DNA of 64,000 bases from JAJCYL01 sp963664285 (lineage in GTDB: Bacteria > Bacteroidota > Bacteroidia > Cytophagales > Cyclobacteriaceae), in assembly GCA_963664285.2 (NCBI GenBank), contig CAXXNX010000007.1, forward strand, positions 1-64,000, written 5' to 3'. The notes beneath the pieces were generated by a model. That model was not told the DNA's origin and did no database searches. It worked only from the letters and a program-made list of their open reading frames with translations. The position numbers and the translations under genes were made by a program. The stretch's first letter is position 1; each line of letters begins with the position of its first letter. Of the stretch, positions 26,721-36,651 are shown one piece after another.

Positions 26721-26932
26721 TTCATACTTCCTTCTTCAAGGTTAATAAATCAAAAATTTATGTATATCGAACACCCATCGCCGAATACCGAAGTTCATAA
26801 ATCGACATTCCCGGCCTGCAGCAGGCGGCTTATTCAGTGTACGATATTCAGAACCACATCTGCATTACCAGCCCAATTAATTTTCCGTAATTTTTTACCG
26901 GATGGAAGAATGTTCTTTTGGATAACTAATTT
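26721..26932. other. Intergenic, no gene seen
   Basis: About 210 bp lie between the broken IS30 and the stop of the T9SS cargo gene. It contains a small palindrome (CCTGCAGCAGG near 26816) but no T run, and no reading frame that I can support. Confidence 0.4.
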
Positions 26933-29758
26933 CTAGCGCAACATTTGGACCCAACCGGTTATTTGCTGCTCAGCATTATCCTCATCCAGCACATCAAAGG
27001 TAATATCGGCCACATAGTAATATACCCCAGCCGGCAATTCTGATCCACTGTTAGACTGACCTGTCCAATTAATTAGAACACTATTTTCTGTATCACTCGC
27101 AGAGTTGTAATCAAAAACTTCATTCCCATAACGATCGAATATTCTAAGTTTCACTGTTTCCACAAAGCGTGGGCAAAGACTTCTCTCAAATGTTTCTCTA
27201 TTGCTTTCGGTCGTTGTAAACGGCTTGAACAAATCGTTGTGACCATCATTATTAGGTGTAAAAATATTGGGTAGCCTGTAAAAGGGGCAATTGTCGTTAC
27301 AGATCATCTCTGAAAGCTCACTTTCATTGCCTGATCGGTCCACTGCCGAAATCCTGTAACAACCTTTAAAAGAGGAGAGTCCGGTATGGCTAAATTCTTT
27401 TCCGAACACATTGCTAACTAGTTGCATTGGTTCTTCGCCATCCTCTGAAAAATAAATATTATAGCTTCTTATATCATCATCACACACCGATGCATCATCT
27501 TCTTCCCATATCAGCCGATTACTGAAATCACTGAATTCACACACCTGGTTAACTAGGAATTGCTCACACCCAAATGCCTCATCAACCATGAATGAAACCG
27601 GAGTGCACGGGGGAATTTCATCGTTGGGTTGTGCGCATGTAATCTGCGAGTTATTAACCAGTGGAGCGGCTATAGCTGGGTTCCCATAAGAACCCTGTGT
27701 TGTCACAAAGTAACAGTAAGACACTTCATCGTCCAAGGCTTCCCCATTATGGGTTCCATCGTCAAGGTATGTGAAACCGTCTAGGTTGACATTAACCACA
27801 GCAATCTGTATAAGCTCGTTTGGATCCGAAGCGATATTGTCGCGGTAGACAAAGTGTGTCGGGAAATCCTGGGTATTGTTTGACCACGGAACCTCAGCAT
27901 CCCAATTCAACTCAATTGCAGAAACCAAAGGAGTTGGTTCCAACTCAACGGTAGAAGCAACCGCAGACGTATCGACCGCCTGATCATTTACATCAATCAG
28001 TATTACCTGGTAGTTATAAGGATTTGATAAAGTGTTGAGAGGATCACTAACCGAACCCGTATCATTATAAAACGTATTGGCGGTTTGTCCCAGGTTTACA
28101 TTAACACCGTTATTCACCAGACCTTCTGACCGTAGTATCTCATATTTATAGGGCGGTGGGAACATAGTCTGATCAATTTCGAAGGGTTCCCTCCATCTAA
28201 CAAGTATCTCTCCCACTACCTGATCAGTTTTCTCTACCGTAACATTGGTAATCACAGGTGCGTCAGCAAGCATTATTGAGCATGATTCTTCCGAGACAAA
28301 ACTTTCACCACTCGTAGGAGGAGCAAACTCAGCCACCAATCGATAACAATACTTTGCTCCCGGAGCCAAACCTTGCCCCATATCGTTATCAATGTAACTC
28401 GTCTCATCTATGTCTATTACATCTATTAACTCGTACCCCGTATTATCGGGCATACCTATCGAACAGGAATCTGCAGGAATATCGAAATTGTCCACTCTTC
28501 TCCAGATCTGCATATTGGTGGCAGTGCCGCAGGCGTAGTCATCCCAATTCAATTCAATAGATTCACCGGGAAGCACCGTTGTAATCAACCCTGTTGGGGG
28601 CGGCGCCACAATCTGAATCTGCCAGGTTTTAAATTCTACCAATCTTGGACCTTCATTTTGAGGAGGTACATCTGTTGCCTTTATCTGCACATTATATGGC
28701 CTTTGACGAATATGACTGCAGTCAGTCTGCCACTCAAAGGTCATGAAAGCCGGAACAGCCATTGCTATCGGTGGATCCGGTCTAAATATTGCCTTCGAGG
28801 AAAGAACTTGAAACGGGCCGCCAAATGCTTCCAATTCAACCGGGTGACCGTCAGGATCATCACCTTCAATGATTTCCTCTATTTTGGTACCTGCCACGAC
28901 GCAAAGATCTGGTGGTGGAATGATTTCCGGTGGTTCATTGTCACTATCCTCAATTATGATTTGCATATCTCTGACCACGAATCCCAACTGAAACCACTGC
29001 CCGGAAATCTTTCGCCATTCTTTAATGGTAAATGCTACATTATATTCTCCTTCCCGGCCAGGTGCATCCCAAACTAAATCTCCGGCAACAGCATCAATTC
29101 CAAATGTTGGAGGACCGTTGGAAAATGAATTACCTCGAGAGAAATCATCATAAAACTTAGGATCATTAGGATCTGCATAATCAACTACACTCGAGTCGAG
29201 GGCTTGCCTTGGAATGATCAAATGATAAGACAGGCTATCTCCATTTATATCTATGGCACCGGGATTGTGAATAAATTCGGCACCAACTGCCCCACGATCA
29301 ACCGGAGGTACTGTAAGGACAGGACTGTCATTTAATCCAAAAATGGGATCGATAATTATTTGAGTTTCTACGTAAAAAGGCGTTTCAACTGAATTAAACA
29401 TATTGAGTATCCCTTCGTTCCTGTTTTCTTCTCTATATCCAATTGTCTGAACCCCCGGCCCCTGAAAAGTAAACTCCACTGAAAATCTGTTGAATTCAAT
29501 TTCATTGCCCAAATCGATTTTAATTATATTCGGGAAATCCTGGATTTCCTCCCCACCGATGAACAATACTCCACCTCCAAATTGAATATCTGATCCCGTA
29601 TCCCTATAGCCTATTACCGTTATCTCATAAGTGAGACTAGTAGTACTAATTCTCCTCACCCGTATCTCGCTTGCCCTGATGTGTGTAGCGCTCAATTCAT
29701 GCATGCTGAGCAGGAACGCGAGACATGAAACCCACAATAGATTTACCAGTTTACTCAC
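26933..29758 (-). CDS. Large secreted protein with T9SS sorting (CHU_C) domain
   Basis: This 941-residue protein is very probably exported by Sec and then by the type 9 secretion system. A signal peptide (LVNLLWVSCLAFLLSMHELSA) is followed by a domain with THIRASEIRVRRIS and repeated beta-sandwich units. Some units resemble fibronectin type III domains (GYELIDVIDIDETSYIDNDM, YCYRLVAEFAPPTSGES, and a later repeat ending YCYFVTTQGSYG). The last ~90 residues are the gliding-motility-type C-terminal domain: NIFTPNNDGHNDLFKPF, LRIFDRYGNEVFDY and LPAGVYYYVADITF. The start is GTG at 29758. It is likely a cell-surface adhesin. SprA, the T9SS translocon, is encoded at 51633-58802. Confidence 0.9.
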   Translation of the reverse strand: MSKLVNLLWVSCLAFLLSMHELSATHIRASEIRVRRISTTSLTYEITVIGYRDTGSDIQFGGGVLFIGGEEIQDFPNIIKIDLGNEIEFNRFSVEFTFQGPGVQTIGYREENRNEGILNMFNSVETPFYVETQIIIDPIFGLNDSPVLTVPPVDRGAVGAEFIHNPGAIDINGDSLSYHLIIPRQALDSSVVDYADPNDPKFYDDFSRGNSFSNGPPTFGIDAVAGDLVWDAPGREGEYNVAFTIKEWRKISGQWFQLGFVVRDMQIIIEDSDNEPPEIIPPPDLCVVAGTKIEEIIEGDDPDGHPVELEAFGGPFQVLSSKAIFRPDPPIAMAVPAFMTFEWQTDCSHIRQRPYNVQIKATDVPPQNEGPRLVEFKTWQIQIVAPPPTGLITTVLPGESIELNWDDYACGTATNMQIWRRVDNFDIPADSCSIGMPDNTGYELIDVIDIDETSYIDNDMGQGLAPGAKYCYRLVAEFAPPTSGESFVSEESCSIMLADAPVITNVTVEKTDQVVGEILVRWREPFEIDQTMFPPPYKYEILRSEGLVNNGVNVNLGQTANTFYNDTGSVSDPLNTLSNPYNYQVILIDVNDQAVDTSAVASTVELEPTPLVSAIELNWDAEVPWSNNTQDFPTHFVYRDNIASDPNELIQIAVVNVNLDGFTYLDDGTHNGEALDDEVSYCYFVTTQGSYGNPAIAAPLVNNSQITCAQPNDEIPPCTPVSFMVDEAFGCEQFLVNQVCEFSDFSNRLIWEEDDASVCDDDIRSYNIYFSEDGEEPMQLVSNVFGKEFSHTGLSSFKGCYRISAVDRSGNESELSEMICNDNCPFYRLPNIFTPNNDGHNDLFKPFTTTESNRETFERSLCPRFVETVKLRIFDRYGNEVFDYNSASDTENSVLINWTGQSNSGSELPAGVYYYVADITFDVLDEDNAEQQITGWVQMLR

Positions 29759-29941
29759 TCTTACAAAAATATTTAAACAATTTTCGATATTTTAAAACTA
29801 CTATCCAACCTTATAAAGTAGGCAAATTCGGTTTATTCACTGAATAGCCATAGAAAAAGTAAGGCCACCAAAGCTCAAGAAGCGGGGCTACTAAATCATA
29901 CTCTACTTGGTTCAAGTTACTTTGGGTGGAGGGTTTATGCC
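29759..29941. other. Intergenic upstream of the T9SS cargo gene
   Basis: About 180 bp without a supportable gene. A TATTTTTG motif lies at 29771-29764 on the minus strand, but it is only 6 bp from the GTG start, too close for an ordinary leader. Confidence 0.3.
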
Positions 29942-29947
29942 TAATTA

Positions 29948-30109
29948 GTGTCTCTAAGAAAACACACCTAAATTAAAAATTATTCTTATGGTCGATCTTT
30001 CCATTTTTTCTAATCGATTGATACTCAGGTATTAACTCATAGAAAGAAAATGAAAATCTCATCCATAATAATTCATTTTATAAAAAAAGGGCTGTTTTCT
30101 TAGAGACAC
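29948..30109. mobile_element. 162-bp MITE related to the ISNCY-like element
   Basis: A non-coding unit is bounded by the perfect inverted repeat GTGTCTCTAAGAAAACA. This is the same as the left end of the 2-kb elements that follow. It is flanked by TAATTA on each side (29942-29947 and 30110-30115). The interior is AT-rich with no ORF. It would be mobilised in trans by the related transposase. Confidence 0.8.
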
Positions 30110-30115
30110 TAATTA

Positions 30116-32139
30116 GTGTCTCTAAGAAAACAGCGAGTTTTAGGTCGTATTAAAATATTGCTTAAAATGGAACAATGAAAAAATCACTCACCTTGCTGAC
30201 TAATAAAGGGTGACTTTGCTTTTATTCATTGTTTTTGATGGTTTTTGATAAAAATAGCCGGGTTTTAGCCTGGCCAGGACGCACTTCTGCCAGTGCCTAA
30301 TCCTTATTAAACAGCTAAAAGGTGATTAAGCTGCTTGTTTCTGGCAATTGGCTTGCTGCTGGGCGGCCAGACGGTCAGCCTGGAGTTTACGCCCGATCTT
30401 GTGAAGGTTGTAGGCAGTAATGGCCAACCCGATGTAGCTATTGAAAGTTTTGCGGGTACGGTTCGGGCATCGGTCCAATCCCCGGTGTTCCAGCTCATTA
30501 ATGTTGGATTCGATAGCAGAATGCTTGTTTTTCAACCTTTTGAAGGCTGGCGCTGATTCGATGGCTTTTTCTTCTTTGTTTAACCTACCCTTTTTAGGCA
30601 TGATCACTTCTGGGATGAAGGTTTGCAGAGTTGCTTTATCCTCTTTATCGGAAAACCCCTTGTCGGTGCTCAGGCTTTGGATGGGGTATTTCTCAGCGAT
30701 ACGCCGGGCAATTGATAGGGTAAGTTGGTTGTCGGTTTGTTTTTCAGCTATTTGCCAGTCTATGAGTAAATGGTATTGATCCGAAGTGATGGCCAGATTC
30801 TTACCGATCTCCACATTGGGGTGCAGTTTGCCTTTTTTGATCATTTCGGCATAAGGTTGAAAGATGGAAAAGACTTTTTCGGCATGGGGAATGGTCTCTG
30901 CTCTGATCAACCGCCTGTCGAGCAACTCGATGTGCTTTTCCAACATCTCAAGATAATAGGTCAATGCCATCAGGGCTGCGAACTCCTCGATAGAGTTTCC
31001 CTGATGTTTTTCCAACATTTGGCCCACTTTCTTGCTCAAAGCACGGGCTTTAGTCAGATAGGAAGTGGCAGCCTGCTCTACCCGCTCCTCTTTGTTTTTT
31101 CCTCCTGAGCCGGTGGTCCTGCCCACGCTGCGCATCAGCCTTTTGAGGGATCTGCGCCAATCCCCGGACTTACGCCAGCCAGTAAAATACCTTTTTGAGA
31201 CCAATAAATCAGCTACATCTATACACTTTCTGGCACTGTCCCATAGCAGGTTGTAGTCGGTAGGAAAGTGGGTGTCGGTTTCTACCACGAAACTATCGGT
31301 CTTGCAACGCAAGGCAACTTCCTCCCCTCCGGTTTTTCCTTTTTTTTTTAAACACCTGGTGACCTGCTGCTACGATTACATCATTGATGCCGATGAGCAG
31401 TTCATCGTCCAGCAAGGTCACATTGTCATAAATGTTCTGGTACTTATACTGTTTGCCCACAGAGTAGTCGGTAGGTAGCACCCCCATAATGCCCCGTACC
31501 AACGTGTCGTAATTGGAGATATGGTGTAACTCATCGTAAGAGATGTTCATGCACAGGCGCACCTGGGCCAATACGAAGACCTCCCACAGACTCATACCCT
31601 CACGGCCCGTCTTTTTCTTTCCCTCAATGAGTTTGGAAGAAAGTAATTCAAAAATACGCTGGTTCCATTCAGGTTGGACATAGATATATTGAAGGGCGGC
31701 TGCCAGGGCAGCTAAGTGGCTTTTAGTTTTCACCGGAGCCTCTACTTGCTCGATGGGTGTGCATCCCAGGGTAAGTTGGGGCTGGAAGGATTTCCTCATG
31801 GTTTGTATTTATATCGGTTATATGCAATATAATGATTAATCCTGATAAACCAACCGAAAAAATCGTTTCTTTTCTACACTGAATGAACAAAAAAAGGACA
31901 GGGATTTTACTCCCCGACAGACCAAAAAGCCTGCGAATCTCAAAGTGAATTCTTTGGGGGTTTTGAATGGAAAACCTTCAAATGGCCAATTAACAGGCTA
32001 CAACGCAACTGTTCTTGATAATATTTGTGAATTTGATAATTCTACTGAATCAGATTCGAGAATAATTCAGCGCTGATTTGATGGAAAAAATACGAATATG
32101 ATGGATAATCAGCATATTAGCCTGTTTTCATACAGACAC
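30116..32139 (-). mobile_element. ISNCY-like element, tandem copy A
   Basis: This 2024-bp unit begins GTGTCTCTAAGAAAACAGC and ends GCCTGTTTTCATACAGACAC (imperfect inverted repeats). TAATTA lies at both sides and is shared with the MITE on the left and copy B on the right. Its transposase has one frameshift. About 340 bp at its right end after the transposase start are non-coding and shared with copy B. Confidence 0.88.
30326..31799 (-). pseudogene. ISNCY-like DDE transposase, frameshifted (copy A)
   Basis: The transposase would read from MRKSFQPQLTLGCTP (start 31799) to the C-terminal QADRLAAQQQ at 30326, about 490 residues. Its motifs are KTDSFVVETDTHFPTDYNLL, TDKGFSDKE and KHSAIESNINELEHRGLDR. 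Family assignment to ISNCY rests on the VETxxHFPTDxxLLxD motif. In this copy a T run at 31340-31350 has ten T where copy B has nine, shifting the frame after GHQVFKKK. The DELHHISNYDTL region broken in copy B is intact here. Confidence 0.82.
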
Positions 32140-32145
32140 TAATTA

Positions 32146-34169
32146 GTGTCTCTAAGAAAACAGCGAGTTTTAGGTCGTATTAAAATATTGCTTAAAATGG
32201 AACAATGAAAAAATCACTCACCTTGCTGACTAATAAAGGGTGACTTTGCTTTTATTCATTGTTTTTGATGGTTTTTGATAAAAATAGCCGGGTTTTAGCC
32301 TGGCCAGGACGCACTTCTGCCAGTGCCTAATCCTTATTAAACAGCTAAAAGGTGATTAAGCTGCTTGTTTCTGGCAATTGGCTTGCTGCTGGGCGGCCAG
32401 ACGGTCAGCCTGGAGTTTACGCCCGATCTTGTGAAGGTTGTAGGCAGTAATGGCCAACCCGATGTAGCTATTGAAAGTTTTGCGGGTACGGTTCGGGCAT
32501 CGGTCCAATCCCCGGTGTTCCAGCTCATTAATGTTGGATTCGATAGCAGAATGCTTGTTTTTCAACCTTTTGAAGGCTGGCGCTGATTCGATGGCTTTTT
32601 CTTCTTTGTTTAACCTACCCTTTTTAGGCATGATCACTTCTGGGATGAAGGTTTGCAGAGTTGCTTTATCCTCTTTATCGGAAAACCCCTTGTCGGTGCT
32701 CAGGCTTTGGATGGGGTATTTCTCAGCGATACGCCGGGCAATTGATAGGGTAAGTTGGTTGTCGGTTTGTTTTTCAGCTATTTGCCAGTCTATGAGTAAA
32801 TGGTATTGATCCGAAGTGATGGCCAGATTCTTACCGATCTCCACATTGGGGTGCAGTTTGCCTTTTTTGATCATTTCGGCATAAGGTTGAAAGATGGAAA
32901 AGACTTTTTCGACATGGGGAATGGTCTCTGCTCTGATCAACCGCCTGTCGAGCAACTCGATGTGCTTTTCCAACATCTCAAGATAATAGGTCAATGCCAT
33001 CAGGGCTGCGAACTCCTCGATAGAGTTTCCCTGATGTTTTTCCAACATTTGGCCCACTTTCTTGCTCAAAGCACGGGCTTTAGTCAGATAGGAAGTGGCA
33101 GCCTGCTCTACCCGCTCCTCTTTGTTTTTTCCTCCTGAGCCGGTGGTCCTGCCCACGCTGCGCATCAGCCTTTTGAGGGATCTGCGCCAATCCCCGGACT
33201 TACGCCAGCCAGTAAAATACCTTTTTGAGACCAATAAATCAGCTACATCTATACACTTTCTGGCACTGTCCCATAGCAGGTTGTAGTCGGTAGGAAAGTG
33301 GGTGTCGGTTTCTACCACGAAACTATCGGTCTTGCAACGCAAGGCAACTTCCTCCCCTCCGGTTTTTCCTTTTTTTTTAAACACCTGGTGACCTGCTGCT
33401 ACGATTACATCATTGATGCCGATGAGCAGTTCATCGTCCAGCAAGGTCACATTGTCATAAATGTTCTGGTACTTATACTGTTTGCCCACAGAGTAGTCGG
33501 TAGGCAGCACCCCCATAATGCCCCGTACCAACGTGTCGTAATTGGAGATATTGGTGTAACTCATCGTAAGAGATGTTCATGCACAGGCGCACCTGGGCCA
33601 ATACGAAGACCTCCCACAGACTCATACCCTCACGGCCCGTCTTTTTCTTTCCCTCAATGAGTTTGGAAGAAAGTAATTCAAAAATACGCTGGTTCCATTC
33701 AGGTTGGACATAGATATATTGAAGGGCGGCTGCCAGGGCAGCTAAGTGGCTTTTAGTTTTCACCGGAGCCTCTACTTGCTCGATGGGTGTGCATCCCAGG
33801 GTAAGTTGGGGCTGGAAGGATTTCCTCATGGTTTGTATTTATATCGGTTATATGCAATATAATGATTAATCCTGATAAACCAACCGAAAAAATCGTTTCT
33901 TTTCTACACTGAATGAACAAAAAAAGGACAGGGATTTTACTCCCCGGCAGACCAAAAAGCCTGCGAATCTCAAAGTGAATTCTTTGGGGTTTTTGAATGG
34001 AAAACCTTCAAATGGCCAATTAACAGGCTACAACGCAACTGTTCTTGATAATATTTGTGAATTTGATAATTCTACTGAATCAGATTCGAGAATAATTCAG
34101 CGCTGATTTGATGGAAAAAATACGAATATGATGGATAATCAGCATATTAGCCTGTTTTCATACAGACAC
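32146..34169 (-). mobile_element. ISNCY-like element, tandem copy B
   Basis: The second 2024-bp copy is in direct tandem with copy A. It is flanked by TAATTA at 32140-32145 and 34170-34175. It is nearly identical to copy A except for a few substitutions and single-base length changes. The ~340 bp beyond its transposase start (33830-34169) are non-coding element DNA. Confidence 0.88.
32356..33829 (-). pseudogene. ISNCY-like DDE transposase, frameshifted (copy B)
   Basis: This is the same protein as in copy A, but broken at a different place. GATATTGGTG at ~33546-33555 has one T more than copy A (GATATGGTG), so translation from 33829 ends soon after ISYDELH. The remainder (402 codons) is open to the stop at 32356. 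The poly-T tract that breaks copy A is in the working length here. A chimera of the two copies would encode an intact transposase. Confidence 0.82.
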
Positions 34170-34239
34170 TAATTAAACAACAACTCCTCCTGTTTCCCTA
34201 ATCAGCCCCTTTCCAGCTAAAATAACGTCTGATAACCCA

Positions 34240-34890
34240 TTAAATTGAATAAGAAACTACACTTTGTGAGGGGCATAAACCTGGCTTAAGCTCATCATCA
34301 CTAATTGATTCACCAGGAACGAGATTAAATGGAATTACGCCTGCCCAGATATCCAGCGCATAATCTTCCGGTTCATCTTTGGGTGGTCCTGTTCTGATTT
34401 TTGAAGACGCCTGATCAATCTCGAGTGCAAGAACTGTCGTGGCTTTTAATTCCTTAGGATTTGGACTTCGAACTTCATCCCATCGGCCTTTAATAATATT
34501 CTCGGAAACAACGAATAATGCATTTTCCTTCTGTTCATCACTAACCTCTTTTGCTTTACCAAATACTACTGCTGAACGGTAGTTCATAGAATGATGAAAT
34601 GCGGATCTGGCCAACACTATTCCATCAAGATGGGTAACGGTTATACAGACCGGTATTCCTTCCTTTAAATTTACCAACATGCGGCTAGTTGTTGCTCCGT
34701 GCAAATAAAGATGATTATTTTCTCTTCCGTAGATGGTTGGGATGACATAGGGCTGTCCATCAACCACAAAACCTGCGTGACACAAGAAACCGGCATCTAA
34801 TATCTGATAAAGTGTTTCTTTATCATAAGAGCCTCGTTGTGGTATTCGTTTTACTTTGTTTCTTGATGTGATAGAATATTTGTTATCCAT
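34240..34890 (-). CDS. Pyridoxamine 5'-phosphate oxidase-like flavoprotein (NimA-like)
   Basis: This 216-residue FMN split-barrel protein is of the pyridoxamine-phosphate-oxidase-related / nitroimidazole-reductase (Nim) group. Seen are GFVVDGQPYVIPTIYGREN, LYLHGATTSRMLVNLKEG, ITVTHLDGIVLARS and FHHSMNYRSAVVFGKA, the last being the typical Nim-like motif. The C-terminal IRTGPPKDEPEDYALDIWAG is also conserved in the group. It probably binds FMN or haem and reduces small molecules; the true substrate is unknown. It is a single gene on the minus strand between two unrelated IS elements. Confidence 0.88.
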   Translation of the reverse strand: MDNKYSITSRNKVKRIPQRGSYDKETLYQILDAGFLCHAGFVVDGQPYVIPTIYGRENNHLYLHGATTSRMLVNLKEGIPVCITVTHLDGIVLARSAFHHSMNYRSAVVFGKAKEVSDEQKENALFVVSENIIKGRWDEVRSPNPKELKATTVLALEIDQASSKIRTGPPKDEPEDYALDIWAGVIPFNLVPGESISDDELKPGLCPSQSVVSYSI

Positions 34891-34937
34891 TTTTACAGAT
34901 TTGAGGACAAATTAAACCGAGGATGGATTATACTTTA

Positions 34938-35963
34938 TTGAAGTAGGCATATAATAAATAATGATTTTGACTCTAAAAACAGCTTGAAATACTTTGTTAA
35001 GTCACTGATATTCAGTATATTAATATCAATTAAGAGTAAAAGTTAAATTTCAAGATATGGAGAAAAAGTATGAAAGTCTAACACTTTTCGAGTTTCAGGA
35101 GAAATTCCCCGATAACGACAGTTGCCAAGAATACCTGGCCGAATTGAAATGGCCCAAAGGGTTTAAATGTGAGAGGTGTGGCCATGACCGGTATTGCGGT
35201 GGGAAGCTGCAGCATACACGGCAATGCACTAAATGCAAGTATCAGGCTACTCCCACTAGTAGCACCCTATTCCACAAGGTTAAATTCCCACTTTTAAAGG
35301 CTTTTTATATTGTTTACTACATGAGTACAAATAAAAAAAGAATTGCTTCTACTGAACTGAGCCGAAAACTGGGGTTGCGCCAAAAAACCTGCTGGCTGTT
35401 CCAACACAAGGTTATGAAAGCAATGGCCAGCAGTGGCAAATACCCGCTAATGGGCAAAGTAGAAGTCGATGAAACGGTAGTAGGAGAACAGGAAGAAGGT
35501 GTTGTAGGGCGTCAGAATAACCGAAAAAGGCAGGTTTTAGTTGCAATTGAGAAGAAAGGCAGAGGAGTTAGCCGAATGTATGCCAGGATAATTGACAACG
35601 CAGGTACCAGGCAGCTAAAGCCTTTTTTCGAAGATCATATATCCTGTCGGGCTAACATCAAAACCGATAAGTGGAGGGGATACATGCCCTTAAAAAATAA
35701 ATACAGCCTCCTGGTTCAAACCGATAGTGGAAAGAAGGGTAAGAACTTCCCAGACTTACACAGGACAATTATGATGTTCAAGGCCTGGCTTAGAGGTATC
35801 CATCATTCCGTAGATAACCTTCAGGCATACATTGACCAATATTGTTATAGGTTTAACCGCAGTCAGATGAAAGAAGGAATATTTGATAATCTGTTGGACA
35901 GAATGGTGAATCATAAACCTTGTCCTTATAAAATGATTTGTATTTATTAAATGCCTACTTCAA
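34938..35963 (+). mobile_element. IS1595-family element (second type), copy 1
   Basis: This 1026-bp element has inverted ends TTGAAGTAGGCAT and its complement ATGCCTACTTCAA. It is flanked by the 8-bp direct repeat ATACTTTA (34930-34937 and 35964-35971). It is intact, and an almost identical copy is at 61732-62757. Confidence 0.95.
35057..35950 (+). CDS. IS1595-family (ISXO2-like) transposase
   Basis: This complete 297-residue transposase has an N-terminal zinc ribbon (CERCGHDRYCGG, then CTKCKYQATPTSSTLF), a helix-turn-helix region (STELSRKLGLRQKTCWLFQH), and a catalytic core with Asp in GKVEVDETVVGEQEEG and Asp in NIKTDKWRGY. Near the end RGIHHSVDNLQAYIDQYCYR supplies the third acidic or amide residue. 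It differs from the copy at 61851-62744 at only a few residues. It is probably active. Confidence 0.94.
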   Translation: MEKKYESLTLFEFQEKFPDNDSCQEYLAELKWPKGFKCERCGHDRYCGGKLQHTRQCTKCKYQATPTSSTLFHKVKFPLLKAFYIVYYMSTNKKRIASTELSRKLGLRQKTCWLFQHKVMKAMASSGKYPLMGKVEVDETVVGEQEEGVVGRQNNRKRQVLVAIEKKGRGVSRMYARIIDNAGTRQLKPFFEDHISCRANIKTDKWRGYMPLKNKYSLLVQTDSGKKGKNFPDLHRTIMMFKAWLRGIHHSVDNLQAYIDQYCYRFNRSQMKEGIFDNLLDRMVNHKPCPYKMICIY

Positions 35964-35982
35964 ATACTTTATATACCAACCA

Positions 35983-36648
35983 CTAAAACCAAAACGGGCC
36001 GGTTGATAAACTGGCGAAAGATACCAATGTTCGCATTTCCAGGGCAAATGAAAAAAGCCAGATACCCGAGGCTATGAGAAATATACCAAGCGCCTTATTG
36101 AACTTCGATATCAGTGAAGTTGTCACAACACTTCTTAATTGATTGGCGAGGTAAGATTTGAGTATATCTGAAGTGTAAACCATTGCAATTATACCAGAAA
36201 AGAAAGCTATTTTATCAAGGTGAACACTTCCATAGTCAACGTGGGCTAAACCAGCCACACCTATCCAGAAAACAAAAACAAATGGGTTCAAAAAATTGAT
36301 CAACCAACCTTTGACCAAATATTTTAGTGCATTACCATTCCAACTGACATCTGTGAATCCTCTCGATTCAGTTTTTCTGAAAAAAAGTACCAGGCCATAC
36401 CCAAACATGATGGCGCCGCCTCCAATGGCTAGAGAAAGCTTGAATTCTTCACTATCCAAAAACTGGGACAATCCAAATGACGCAAGCGCTACGTAAAATG
36501 TATCACTCAATATAACACCAGTAGCCACAAGAATGGCAGTTCGAAACCCTCGTTGAAGGCTGGTTTGTATTATAGTAAAGAATACTGGTCCCATGGCGAG
36601 CATTAATCCCATCCCAAAAAGCAGACCCTTAGTAAATGCAAAAACCAT
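35983..36648 (-). CDS. LysE-family amino acid exporter-like membrane protein
   Basis: This 221-residue inner-membrane protein of the LysE/RhtB superfamily has about six hydrophobic helices. The family start is visible (GLLFGMGLMLAMGPVFFTII, then QTSLQRGFRTAILVATGVIL and SDTFYVALASFGL). GWLINFLNPFVFVFWIGVAG is the conserved second motif. It likely exports amino acids or related small molecules. It begins 3 bp after the GH3-family gene, so the two form an operon on the minus strand. Its stop lies close to an IS1595 insertion, but the frame is complete. Confidence 0.9.
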   Translation of the reverse strand: MVFAFTKGLLFGMGLMLAMGPVFFTIIQTSLQRGFRTAILVATGVILSDTFYVALASFGLSQFLDSEEFKLSLAIGGGAIMFGYGLVLFFRKTESRGFTDVSWNGNALKYLVKGWLINFLNPFVFVFWIGVAGLAHVDYGSVHLDKIAFFSGIIAMVYTSDILKSYLANQLRSVVTTSLISKFNKALGIFLIASGIWLFSFALEMRTLVSFASLSTGPFWF

Positions 36649-36651
36649 ATC

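Noticed and set aside
26810..26830. Small GC-rich palindrome as a terminator
   Set aside because: No T run follows on either strand and the stem is short.
26289..26936. ORF of 215 codons following the broken IS30
   Set aside because: It is a chance frame through the indel-rich transposase remnant and flanking DNA; the sequence matches the transposase in changing frames.
29840..29940. Possible tRNA-like stretch with GGTTCAAG
   Set aside because: No acceptor stem or anticodon arm can be folded around it.
30096..30137. Long palindrome looking like a strong terminator or a CRISPR-type repeat
   Set aside because: It is explained by two abutting inverted transposon ends around TAATTA; there is no array of spaced repeats.
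30335..31256. Several plus-strand ORFs inside the ISNCY-like copies
   Set aside because: They are antisense to the transposase, identical in both copies and without family features.
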